In this document: in pieces, positions 1 through 5,870 of the stretch | Numbering within the stretch: position 1 is the stretch's first letter | Layout: every line of letters starts with the position of its first letter | DNA from: CAVPHV01 sp963704825 | GTDB taxonomy: Bacteria; Actinomycetota; Acidimicrobiia; Spongiisociales; UBA5794 | Direction: 5' to 3' | Assembly: GCA_963704825.1 (NCBI GenBank) | Contig: CAVPHV010000022.1 | Coordinates: forward strand, 1-28,829 | Length of the DNA stretch: 28,829 nt | Position numbers and translations under genes: made by a program | Notes under the pieces: model-generated | What the model saw: the letters and a program-made list of their open reading frames with translations, nothing else | What the model was told of the DNA's origin: nothing | Databases searched by the model: none

Positions 1-108
1 ATCGGCACGTCGGCGCTCGGTTACGCCTCCGACTTCTCGGTGAGCGAGCTGGCTAGGGTCTTCGTCGACCACAGCGGGTGCTGTCCATCATCCCGACGGA
101 GGGAGTGA
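1..108 (+). CDS. Possible C-terminal end of an upstream gene (partial)
   Basis: The first reading frame is open from the window edge to a TGA at 106-108, giving about 35 residues (ending in a Cys/Pro/Arg-rich tail). The TGA overlaps a GTG at 105-107 in the frame of the methyltransferase that follows, an overlap typical of translationally coupled genes. No domain can be recognised in so short a tail, and the last ten residues look non-coding-like. It may simply be an open stretch. Confidence 0.25.
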   Translation: MGTSALGYASDFSVSELARVFVDHSGCCPSSRRRE

Positions 109-113
109 TTGGT

Positions 114-857
114 GTGTACGACGAGATTGCCGACCTGTATCACCTGATCTATCAAGACTGGGACGAGGCGGTCTCGGCTCAGGCAACGGCTCTCGACGGG
201 CTGATCCGACGCACTGTGGTCGATGCGAGATCGGTCCTCGACGTGTCCTGTGGTATCGGCACCCAAGCATTGGGCCTGGCAGGCCTGGGCTACCAGATGA
301 CAGCGTCAGACTTGTCGCCTGGCGCGATCGTTCGCGCCCATAAAGAAGCCGGCCGTCGAGGCCTAAGCGTGGCGTTCTCCGTGGCGGACATGTGTCATTG
401 TTTCGCCCACCATGGCGGCGGTTTTGATGTCGTCCTGAGCGCCGACAACTCGCTCCCGCACCTGACCGGCACCGATCTCGCGATCGCCGTTGAAGGTTTC
501 TTCGCCTGCTTGCGGCCAGGTGGTGCCGTCATCATCGGGCTTCGCGACTACCGATCGGACGAAGACAGGACATCGCCGCAGGTATGGCCATACGGTTTTC
601 GGAGTCACGAAGGCGACCGGTTCTATATCTTCCAGACCCGAGATTGGCACGGCGATTCCTATGACGTGGCCATGTACTTTGTTCGGGAACAAACCACCGA
701 CGCCCCAGCCCAGGTCGTCTCTGGCCGCAGCAGATACCACGCCCTGAGCATCGGCGACCTCACTGCACTCTTGGCCGAAGCCGGTTTCGACAACATCGAG
801 CGACTCGACAACATCTTGCATCAGCCGGTCATCGTTGCTCACCGCCCCGGCCAGTAG
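114..857 (+). CDS. Class I SAM-dependent methyltransferase
   Basis: A protein of about 247 residues with the class I (Rossmann) methyltransferase signature. Motif I reads VLDVSCGIGTQALGLA, followed by an acidic motif II (TASDLSPGAI), a VADM post-II segment, FDVVLSADNSLPHL as motif III/IV and a LRPGGAVIIG strand typical of Methyltransf_11/25 proteins. The C-terminal part (residues 150-247) is a beta-rich lid plus a final LLAEAGFDNIERL helix-strand, as in small-molecule methyltransferases. I prefer the GTG at 114 because GGAGGG at 98-103 sits at a good distance and the protein then begins at the conserved YDEIADLYHLIY segment. GTG starts at 78 and 105 are in frame and possible. The substrate cannot be told from sequence. 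Confidence 0.85.
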   Translation: MYDEIADLYHLIYQDWDEAVSAQATALDGLIRRTVVDARSVLDVSCGIGTQALGLAGLGYQMTASDLSPGAIVRAHKEAGRRGLSVAFSVADMCHCFAHHGGGFDVVLSADNSLPHLTGTDLAIAVEGFFACLRPGGAVIIGLRDYRSDEDRTSPQVWPYGFRSHEGDRFYIFQTRDWHGDSYDVAMYFVREQTTDAPAQVVSGRSRYHALSIGDLTALLAEAGFDNIERLDNILHQPVIVAHRPGQ

Positions 858-936
858 CGACTACCAGCGCCTACGCCGCCCGTATGCGCCCGAACTAGGG
901 CGACTCGTCCGGCGCAGAAACCTGGTTCGCCGATCC

Positions 937-1000
937 GATCACCAAATCGGGGCGACAGCGCCCATCCTGCCGAATGCGCGAGATCGGCACCTCCAGGATC
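937..1000 (+). repeat. Dispersed intergenic repeat, copy A
   Basis: This lies in the 263-bp gap between the methyltransferase and the TOPRIM gene. It has two conserved arms, GATCACCAAATCGGG at the left and GGCACCTCCAGGATCG at the right, separated by variable sequence. The same two arms recur at the same distance (one base different) at 2831-2897, and the right arm alone recurs near 7299. Nothing else was seen in this gap. Confidence 0.5.
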
Positions 1001-1120
1001 GCCCGTGGTCCGGGGCGAACGTCACGCTGCGAGAGCACGCGTAGGCCGGTTTCCTGTTCTGTACTGCTCAGACCCCTTCAGCTCTAGACCGGACCAGCGT
1101 GCATGCGAGTCAACGACCGC

Positions 1121-1816
1121 CTATCCATCGGTCTTCGCGCCCGCGGCGGCCAACACGGCCTGGAGGGGTCGAGGCATCCGGTCGGGGTGGAGTGAGAAGG
1201 TGAGCAGGCGGGCGTAGCGGAGGTTGCGGCGGGCGCCGGCACGTAGCCATCGGTGCATCTGGTCCTCGAAGGCTCGCCCGCGCCACGTCGGCTGGTTCTG
1301 CAGGGTCCTGAATGAGCCGAGGTCGCCCTGGGACTCGAGGAGGCTCTCGATGGCTGCTCGATCAGTAGCACGGATGAGTTCTTGCTCGAGGTCGTCGACG
1401 CAGACGAAGAAGCCGAGTTGCTCCATCTCGAGTCGATTCTGGGGCGAGCCGATGCCGCCGGCTGCCAGGCCACGTCGAAAGAGTCGTTCCTCGCCTGCGT
1501 CACACATGCCTGTGATAGGAAGGCCCCTTCCCTTCGGTCCGAACTGGCCGAGGTAGCGTGATATCGCCTGGGCACCCCCAACTGGCACGATCACTGTGCG
1601 CTCTGCTTCGAGATTCCACGCTTGGCGTCCGGCCAGCGTTTCGAGCGCGATCTGATCGCTGATCCCCTCGACCAATATGACCGATCGGGCGGCCTCCGCC
1701 TTGGCGAGCGCAGCGGTCGTGGCCTCGATCGGAGCTTCGGGGCCACTGGGATACCCATCGAGAGCTTCCCGAGCTAGTTGACGACGCTGCGTTCTATCCA
1801 CGAACTCCAGAATCAC
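1121..1816 (-). CDS. Stand-alone TOPRIM-domain protein (OLD-type)
   Basis: A 231-residue protein with an OLD-family TOPRIM fold. SVILVEGISDQIALETLAGR (residues 45-64) carries the catalytic Glu (E50) and the conserved SDxxAL. It is followed by a VGGAQAISRY strand-helix (78-88) and a second acidic cluster CDAGEE (105-110), then VDDLEQELI further on. OLD nucleases normally have an N-terminal ABC ATPase, but here there is only a short N-terminal helix, so this is the TOPRIM part alone. Stand-alone proteins of this type are common in actinomycetes and are usually annotated as TOPRIM nucleotidyl transferase/hydrolase domain proteins. The start is a GTG at 1816 without a good Shine-Dalgarno. A GTG five codons later is an alternative. 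Its role, perhaps in DNA repair or phage defence, is inference. Confidence 0.8.
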   Translation of the reverse strand: MILEFVDRTQRRQLAREALDGYPSGPEAPIEATTAALAKAEAARSVILVEGISDQIALETLAGRQAWNLEAERTVIVPVGGAQAISRYLGQFGPKGRGLPITGMCDAGEERLFRRGLAAGGIGSPQNRLEMEQLGFFVCVDDLEQELIRATDRAAIESLLESQGDLGSFRTLQNQPTWRGRAFEDQMHRWLRAGARRNLRYARLLTFSLHPDRMPRPLQAVLAAAGAKTDG

Positions 1817-1897
1817 ACGAGACGCCGAGAACCGCCAGCCGGTTTCGATTGACCTGAACCTGCCACACGCTCATCAGCGGGATCGGCTGTCGGCGGA

Positions 1898-2596
1898 CTA
1901 CGGACTGGCGAGTTCGAACTCGTTGCCGCCGGGGTCCGCGAGAACCATGATGCGGTCCTCTCCGGGTTTGACGTAGGTAGCCCCGAGCGAGACCAGCCGG
2001 TCGGTCTCTTCTTGGCGTTCGCTGGTGACGAGGTAGAGGCGGTGTCTCCTTCTCACCTCTGGAGGGGCTGCCGGCTCGCCTCCCCACGATATCTTGGTTC
2101 CTCCGTCTGGTGACTGGATCGCAGTTTCCTGATCCTGGTCCCAGACCAGCGGCCACTCGACAGCCTTGCTCCAGAACAGCCCGACATCCCGGGGGCCGTC
2201 GCATGCGAGTTCACCAAGGAAGCCGCAACCTGCCAGGAACCTGTTCTCGGGTTCGATCACACAGAATTCGTTGTCGTCAGGATCTGCCAAGACAATGTGA
2301 CCCTCTTCGGGGGTTTGCCCGACGTTGAGGTGGCGAGCACCGAGATCGAGCGCCTTCTGGACCGTGGTCTGCTGACCGGCGGCGGTGGTACTCGTGAGAT
2401 GGAAATGGGCCAGGTTCGGCCCGGTCTTGGCGGCTGGGTTCGTGACGAACCGGAGGCCAAGCTTCGTGGGATCTCCGGGGAGCAGGACGCCTCCAGAGTG
2501 CTCGACGACTTCCCGGTCGAGCATGCTCCCCCAGAACTGACCCAGCCTGACAGGATCGCGAGCGTCGAGCGTCACTGCCAAGAGTCGTGAGGCCAT
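1898..2596 (-). CDS. Tandem VOC (glyoxalase-like) domain protein
   Basis: A 232-residue protein made of two vicinal-oxygen-chelate modules. The first begins with LLAVTLDARDPVRLGQFWGSML and ends with IVLADPDDNEFCVIEP (about residues 5-118). The second begins near GFLGELACDGPRDVGLFWSKAV and ends with IMVLADPGGNEFELASP at the C terminus. Both carry the 'ADPDxNEF' ending of the glyoxalase-like subfamily common in actinomycetes, and FHLT supplies a likely metal ligand. Relatives include glyoxalase I, fosfomycin and bleomycin resistance proteins and dioxygenases, so the substrate is unknown. It is monocistronic. A TAGGGT box ends six bases before the ATG, suggesting a leaderless mRNA. Confidence 0.85.
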   Translation of the reverse strand: MASRLLAVTLDARDPVRLGQFWGSMLDREVVEHSGGVLLPGDPTKLGLRFVTNPAAKTGPNLAHFHLTSTTAAGQQTTVQKALDLGARHLNVGQTPEEGHIVLADPDDNEFCVIEPENRFLAGCGFLGELACDGPRDVGLFWSKAVEWPLVWDQDQETAIQSPDGGTKISWGGEPAAPPEVRRRHRLYLVTSERQEETDRLVSLGATYVKPGEDRIMVLADPGGNEFELASP

Positions 2597-2602
2597 CAGC
2601 GA

Positions 2603-2608
2603 ACCCTA
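2603..2608 (-). promoter_or_regulatory. -10 box of VOC gene, leaderless start
   Basis: Read on the minus strand this is TAGGGT, six bases upstream of the ATG at 2596. That places the expected transcription start on the A of the start codon. No Shine-Dalgarno is present. Confidence 0.4.
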
Positions 2609-2830
2609 GAGCGTGCGCTACGCCGAATAGCGCCGACCGGCACTGAGGCGTTCGTGACCTCCGATGAAGGCAAGCGCTCACGGTGGCGAGCCGGTCGGTG
2701 CACCGAACGGTTCGACGTGCACCAGCGGTGGATCAGCGGCATCCCGACGTAGCGTGGCACGTCGTTGATCGGTCCGGAGGGCGGATGCCGGCATCGGCTC
2801 ACAGCGCGGTGCCTGTCAGGAAAGAACGCC

Positions 2831-2900
2831 GATCACCAAATCGGGTACACGAACGAGCAATCCGCAGAGTGTCCGAGAACGGCACTTCCAGGATTGGTCT
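2831..2900 (+). repeat. Dispersed intergenic repeat, copy B
   Basis: This lies in the 339-bp stretch between the VOC gene and the HTH antitoxin. GATCACCAAATCGGG and GGCACTTCCAGGATTG match the two arms of copy A at 937-1000. The middle differs. The rest of the stretch (2597-2830) shows no convincing gene. The antitoxin promoter follows directly. Confidence 0.5.
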
Positions 2901-2912
2901 AGCGGAGCGGTA

Positions 2913-2934
2913 CATGTCAGGTTATCCTGACATG
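2913..2934 (+). promoter_or_regulatory. Palindromic operator overlapping the -10 box of the HTH/PIN operon
   Basis: Perfect 9-bp inverted arms CATGTCAGG and CCTGACATG surround TTAT, ending one base before the antitoxin ATG. TATCCT (2923-2928) inside the palindrome is a good -10 box that places transcription start at or next to the A of the ATG (2936). A bound repressor would cover both the promoter and the start codon, as expected for an autoregulated toxin-antitoxin operon. Confidence 0.6.
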
Positions 2935-2935
2935 C

Positions 2936-3253
2936 ATGAAAGTGATTGATGTCGACTCTTTGCCAGCAGATCCGCTTGAGGCGCTGCGAGAGCTGTCCCG
3001 GGCGGATGTGGAGCTCGAAGCGCTGCGGCGTGAGCGGGTAGAGGCGGCGCGCAGCCAGGGCGCCACCTGGGACCAGATCGGTGAAAGCCTGGGGATGTCA
3101 CGCCAGTCCGCGTGGGAGTACTACACCCGCGAAACGCGACGTGTGCTCGACGAGATCGTGGCTGGCTCCGAACTCGACGAAGACGAGGCGATGCGGATCG
3201 TCACCGAAGAGGTCAGTCGGGTCCGACGCCGGCACCGGACCTCGGCGTCCTGA
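2936..3253 (+). CDS. HTH-domain antitoxin partner of PIN toxin
   Basis: A 105-residue protein. Its N-terminal third is a long charged helix (LEALRELSRADVELEALRRER). Residues about 42-62 form a helix-turn-helix (GATWDQIGESLGMSRQSAWEYY) of the sigma-like/HTH_23 type, and an acidic C-terminal helix follows. Small proteins of this type commonly precede PIN-domain toxins in actinomycetes. The HTH probably binds the palindrome that overlaps its own promoter, and the C-terminal acidic part may neutralise the toxin; both roles are inferred. The PIN gene starts nine bases downstream. The ATG has no Shine-Dalgarno and appears leaderless. Confidence 0.75.
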   Translation: MKVIDVDSLPADPLEALRELSRADVELEALRRERVEAARSQGATWDQIGESLGMSRQSAWEYYTRETRRVLDEIVAGSELDEDEAMRIVTEEVSRVRRRHRTSAS

Positions 3254-3262
3254 GCGACTCGG

Positions 3263-3679
3263 ATGCGAGTGGTACTCGATGCCAACGTGTTGATCTCGGC
3301 GGCGATCAGCAGAGGTCCTTCACACCGGATCGTGCAAGCCTGGCTGCAGAACCAGCGGTTCGAGTTGGTGATCTGTGATCGGCTGCTCGGGGAAGTGCGC
3401 AGCGTGTTGACCGAGCGGCAGCGCATTCGGAAGTGGATCTCGGTTGACGCTGCCGAACTGTATGTGACGACCTTGGCTACCGCCGCAGACCTTCGACCCG
3501 ATCCGGCGCCGGGTCCGGCGCTGACCCGGGACCCTGACGACGACTACGTGATCCACCTGGCCCAGGCTCACGACGTCGACTTCATCGTGAGTGGTGATGC
3601 CGACCTTCTCGAGTGGGACGAGCAGGATCCCCCGGCGATCCCACCGGCGGAGTTCGAGGCGAGACTGAGTCAATCCTGA
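3263..3679 (+). CDS. PIN-domain toxin (putative TA system toxin, PIN family)
   Basis: A 138-residue PIN ribonuclease-like domain. It begins with MRVVLDANVLISAAIS (D6 and N8 at the active site), has LLGEV (E44), a central RDPDDDYVIHLA (D90, D92-D94) and ends with FIVSGDADLLEW (D112, D114). The acidic residues expected for Mg2+-dependent RNA cleavage are therefore all present. Length and motif spacing fit the family annotated as 'putative toxin-antitoxin system toxin component, PIN family'. It is cotranscribed with the upstream HTH antitoxin. The RNA target is unknown. Confidence 0.85.
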   Translation: MRVVLDANVLISAAISRGPSHRIVQAWLQNQRFELVICDRLLGEVRSVLTERQRIRKWISVDAAELYVTTLATAADLRPDPAPGPALTRDPDDDYVIHLAQAHDVDFIVSGDADLLEWDEQDPPAIPPAEFEARLSQS

Positions 3680-3689
3680 GCGTCCGCCG

Positions 3690-3725
3690 TCAGCGCTTGG
3701 GCCGCGGCTGGGCCGCGAGACGACG
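3690..3725 (-). pseudogene. Remnant of an integrase C terminus
   Basis: On the minus strand this reads RRLAAQPRPKR followed by TGA. It resembles the tail of the decayed integrase at 4.8 kb (ARSLAAPPRPRDR), and at the nucleotide level the two share a TGGGCCGCGG...GGCCGCGAGAC pattern. The sequence upstream of this tail (higher coordinates) is not integrase coding, so only the last codons survive. Together with 3768-3811, which resembles 16576-16620, and the tRNA fragment that follows, it looks like one end of a lost element. Confidence 0.35.
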
Positions 3726-3821
3726 AAAACTGATGCAAGGCGACTCGAACCAACAAGAGGCAAAGCCGCAGCTCAACGCACGATTCTCACGTAAACCCCG
3801 AGGTCAGGGAATCCCTTCGCA

Positions 3822-3870
3822 CTGACTACGGATCAGAAGGTTGGGGGTTCGAGTCCCTCCGGGCGTGCCA
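3822..3870 (+). repeat. tRNA-Arg(ACG) 3'-end fragment, copy 1 (attachment-site-like)
   Basis: The 49 nt match the 3' part of an actinobacterial tRNA-Arg. They run from the end of the anticodon stem and the CTACGGA loop (anticodon ACG) through GGTTCGAGTCC of the T arm to the 3' acceptor strand and GCCA. The 5' half of the tRNA is missing, so this is not a functional tRNA gene. Tyrosine integrases often use exactly this segment as the core site. Positions 3826-3870 are identical to 4669-4713. This lies in the 395-bp gene-free stretch between the PIN toxin and hicA, which otherwise holds the terminator below and, at 3954-3969, a GGGAGCCATTCTCTGT segment shared with 4.55 kb. Confidence 0.75.
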
Positions 3871-3901
3871 CCGAAACCCCCCCCGTATGCGGGGGTTTCG
3901 G
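3871..3901. terminator. Rho-independent terminator-like hairpin after tRNA fragment 1
   Basis: Arms CCGAAACCCCC and GGGGGTTTCGG form an 11-bp stem around a 9-nt loop, directly after the tRNA-derived segment. A tRNA terminator is expected here if the segment was copied together with its flank. Confidence 0.6.
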
Positions 3902-4074
3902 CGCGTCGACAGTCCGGCGGGTTTAGGGCCGGTGTGCCGTGGGAGCAGTTCTCGGGAGCCATTCTCTGTTGAGCCGAGGCGTCGCCGGCGAGCCGGAGCC
4001 CTTGTCCAAGGGCTTTCGAATGAGGTCGGGCAGATCGACCTTCTGACATTCTGGGGGCTATCCGGTCGGTGAGC

Positions 4075-4296
4075 TCACAGCAGCTCGATGAACGCCTCCA
4101 CCGTGAGGTCAGCCTGTCGCAGAATCGAGCGCAACGTTCCTCGCGCCAATTCGCGATGCATCGGGACGATCACCGTTCTCCCTTCCGGACTGCGCAGCTT
4201 CAGGTGGCTGCCACGTTGGCTCACCTCGGAGAATCCAACCTTGGCAAGAGCACGCACGACCTCGCGGCCGGACACCGTGGGGAGGCTCGGGCTCAC
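4075..4296 (-). CDS. hicA: HicA-family toxin
   Basis: A 73-residue dsRBD-fold mRNA interferase. It has the typical order LPTVSGREVVRALAKVGFSEV, the catalytic-loop GSHLKLRSPEG with the conserved His, the strand TVIVPMHRELARGTLRSILRQADL and a final helix. The family cleaves mRNA and tmRNA. Its ATG overlaps the end of the hicB gene by four bases, so the antitoxin gene is first and the two are translationally coupled. It sits between two copies of the tRNA-Arg 3' end, as a module bounded by attachment-like repeats. Confidence 0.9.
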   Translation of the reverse strand: MSPSLPTVSGREVVRALAKVGFSEVSQRGSHLKLRSPEGRTVIVPMHRELARGTLRSILRQADLTVEAFIELL

Positions 4297-4493
4297 GCCG
4301 GAATGTCGACCGGCGCGATGATCGGTGTCTCGATGTGATCGGGAAAGGGCTGATCCTCGAAGTAGAGTTCGAGGGCCTCGCGGAGATTCCTCAGAGCTTC
4401 CTCCACGCTGTCACCCTGGCTTGCAACTTCGACCTCGAGGCAGCGCGCAACGTACCAGGGAGCTTCTTGAGTGACGGCGGCGGTGAATCGCAT
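4293..4493 (-). CDS. hicB: HicB-family antitoxin
   Basis: A 66-residue protein with the HicB partial RNase H-like fold: FTAAVTQEAPWYVARCLEVEVASQGDSVEEALRNLREALELYFED. It contains the usual 'surveillance' strand with C-L-E-V, the 'S-x-x-E-A-L' helix and a short proline-rich tail ending in PVDIPA. It lacks the C-terminal DNA-binding domain of longer HicB proteins. It should neutralise the HicA protein encoded directly downstream. A TAGACT box ends seven bases before the ATG and no Shine-Dalgarno is seen, so the mRNA is probably leaderless. Confidence 0.85.
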   Translation of the reverse strand: MRFTAAVTQEAPWYVARCLEVEVASQGDSVEEALRNLREALELYFEDQPFPDHIETPIIAPVDIPA

Positions 4494-4500
4494 GGCTCAG

Positions 4501-4506
4501 AGTCTA
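4501..4506 (-). promoter_or_regulatory. -10 box of hicBA, leaderless start
   Basis: Read on the minus strand this is TAGACT, seven bases upstream of the hicB ATG (4493). No clear -35 box is visible. Confidence 0.4.
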
Positions 4507-4543
4507 CGGCCGGCAGGCGGGTCTGTGGGTCGTGCGTGGAGTG

Positions 4544-4655
4544 GGAGCCAAGTTGGGAGCCATTCTCTGTCGACGACGGTGGACAGGCGTGGACGCTGGT
4601 GGACACGAAAGCCCATCGTTCCGGGCTGTGTGGACGGCTGTGGACGCGGGTGGAC
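4544..4655 (+). repeat. Phased GTGGAC iteron array beside attachment core, copy 1
   Basis: After two GGGAGC words (about 4544 and 4555), hexamers GTCGAC (4569) and GTGGAC (4579, 4589, 4599) follow at exactly 10-bp steps. Then comes a 31-bp step and three more GTGGAC (4630, 4640, 4650), again at 10-bp steps. The last iteron starts 23 bp before GGATCAG of the tRNA-derived core. The same layout with the same spacing is found at 15,559-15,659. Ten-bp pitch puts all sites on one face of the helix, as expected for arm-type binding sites of an integrase or an excisionase. That role is inference. Confidence 0.65.
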
Positions 4656-4668
4656 ACGGCTTGGAGAT

Positions 4669-4713
4669 CTACGGATCAGAAGGTTGGGGGTTCGAGTCCC
4701 TCCGGGCGTGCCA
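4669..4713 (+). repeat. tRNA-Arg(ACG) 3'-end fragment, copy 2 (attachment core)
   Basis: These 45 nt are identical to 3826-3870 and run from the anticodon loop to the GCCA end of tRNA-Arg. The upstream flank differs from copy 1 and carries the iteron array. A terminator follows, and then the 3' end of the integrase on the opposite strand. Integrase gene next to a tRNA 3' end is the standard arrangement at one end of an integrated element. Confidence 0.75.
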
Positions 4714-4714
4714 C

Positions 4715-4744
4715 CCGAAACCCCCGTCATGGCGGGGGTTTTGG
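4715..4744. terminator. Terminator hairpin after tRNA fragment 2
   Basis: CCGAAACCCCCG and CGGGGGTTTTGG form a 12-bp stem (one G-T pair) around a 6-nt loop. It ends directly at the integrase stop codon and can serve both strands. Confidence 0.65.
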
Positions 4745-5644
4745 CTATCTCCCACCGATTTCGATGCCGTGTGATCGGTCTCTGGGCCGCGGTGGGGCCG
4801 CGAGACTTCGAGCCCGGATGTCAGTGAGCCGTCTGACGAGGTCGTCCACATCGGATGGGAACAGGTGGGTGTAGCGGTCCATGGTCACCGAGATGGATGA
4901 GTGGCCGAGGTGGACCTGGACGGCTTTGGGGTTGGCACCGGCGGCGATGAGGAGGCTCGCGCAGGTGTGGCGCAGATCGTGGATCCTGAGGCCCTGCGGG
5001 AGCTCGGCCCGCTCGACGGCTGTGTACCAGACTTGCCGCCGGAAGTTGCTGTTGCGAAGTGGCGCACCGAGCGGTGAGGTGAACACGAACGCTTTGGGAT
5101 CGTCCGGGACGAGTCGAGCGAGATGCTCGGCGAGGAGCTCTCCGAGGAACTCGGGGATCCCGATGGTGCGGCTGCGGTGGTTCTTGGTGGGCCCGTGGTG
5201 GAGCTCGCCTCCGGCTTCGGATACCGACTCGGTGATTTCGATCCGGGACTGGACGAGATCACATCTTCAACGCCTGAGGGCGGCCGCCTCTCCCCAGCGG
5301 AGTCCGCCGTAGGCGAGCAGGTAGACGAGGGTTCCGTAGGGCTCACGGATCGACATGGCGAGCCGGTCCACTTGATCGGCGTCGAGGAACAGCATCGACG
5401 GTTCGGGTTGCCGGGGAGTCCGCACTCCGTCGACCGGGTTGGATGGGAGGTAGCCGGCCAAGGTCTTGGGTTTGAGGTGCGACTTGGTTCGCAACCACCG
5501 TTCGGCCCGATCCTCGACCGTGATCTTCGATAGCCGCGGGTCGGTCCAATCACCCCGGATGAGGTCGGCTTGGACGGTGGCCATGAACCGGTCGGCGTCC
5601 GCCTTACGGGCGAAGCTCCTCGACCGCGCCGGTGGAGCGAGCAT
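4745..5644 (-). pseudogene. int: Decayed tyrosine recombinase / phage-type integrase
   Basis: The reading frame runs from about 5644 to the TAG at 4745-4747 and is broken by one in-frame TGA at 5267-5269. Before the stop: FARKADADRFMATVQADLIRG (N-terminal arm region), HLKPKTLAGY, then an abrupt jump to NPVDGVR, and LLAYGGLRWGEAAALRR with the catalytic Arg. After the stop: GPTKNHRSRTIGIP with the beta-hairpin Lys, RIHDLRHTCASLL (HxxR), LGHSS and MDRYTHLF with the Tyr nucleophile. All catalytic residues survive, but about 80 residues of the core-binding domain are missing near 5450 and the normal N terminus is replaced by unrelated sequence. It lies next to its likely attachment core at 4669-4713. 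Confidence 0.8.
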
Positions 5645-5659
5645 CTCCGCGGGTGCGAG

Positions 5660-5812
5660 CACGAGATCGAGGTCCGTGAGTGGCGTGTGGAGGCAGCGAC
5701 AAAACTGCCGTCTCAGCCCGCCGGTGCCCGCACCAAGACCGGTCGCGACGAACACTGCCCGTGTGGGTCGGGCCTCAAATACAAGCACTGCCACGGCCTG
5801 CCGGGTCGGTAG
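5660..5812 (+). pseudogene. 3' remnant of a SEC-C zinc-motif gene
   Basis: This frame ends with GRDEHCPCGSGLKYKHCHG, a complete SEC-C motif (CxC...x8...CH, zinc-binding), two Gly/Leu/Pro codons and a TAG at 5810-5812. The preceding VREWRVEAATKLPSQPAGARTKTG fits the linker usually found before a C-terminal SEC-C motif. No protein-like sequence continues upstream: from about 5645 leftwards the same DNA encodes the integrase on the other strand. It is therefore a truncated gene tail fused head-to-head with the truncated integrase. Confidence 0.6.
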
Positions 5813-5870
5813 CAGGGCGTGCTCCCAGATATTGTCTTGCTAGCGCCGACTGCCGGTTATGGGCGGGTGG

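Noticed and set aside
3822..3870. Complete tRNA-Arg gene
   Set aside because: Only the 3' part from the anticodon stem onward matches; the D arm and 5' acceptor strand are absent in both copies.
4569..4655. Iterons as a plasmid replication origin
   Set aside because: No replication initiator gene, no AT-rich unwinding region, and the array is tied to a tRNA-derived core beside an integrase.
4335..4874. Plus-strand frame with a YGSEGWGF-like stretch over the attachment module
   Set aside because: The peptide is a translation of the tRNA-Arg 3' end and iterons; known to arise as an annotation artefact next to attachment sites.
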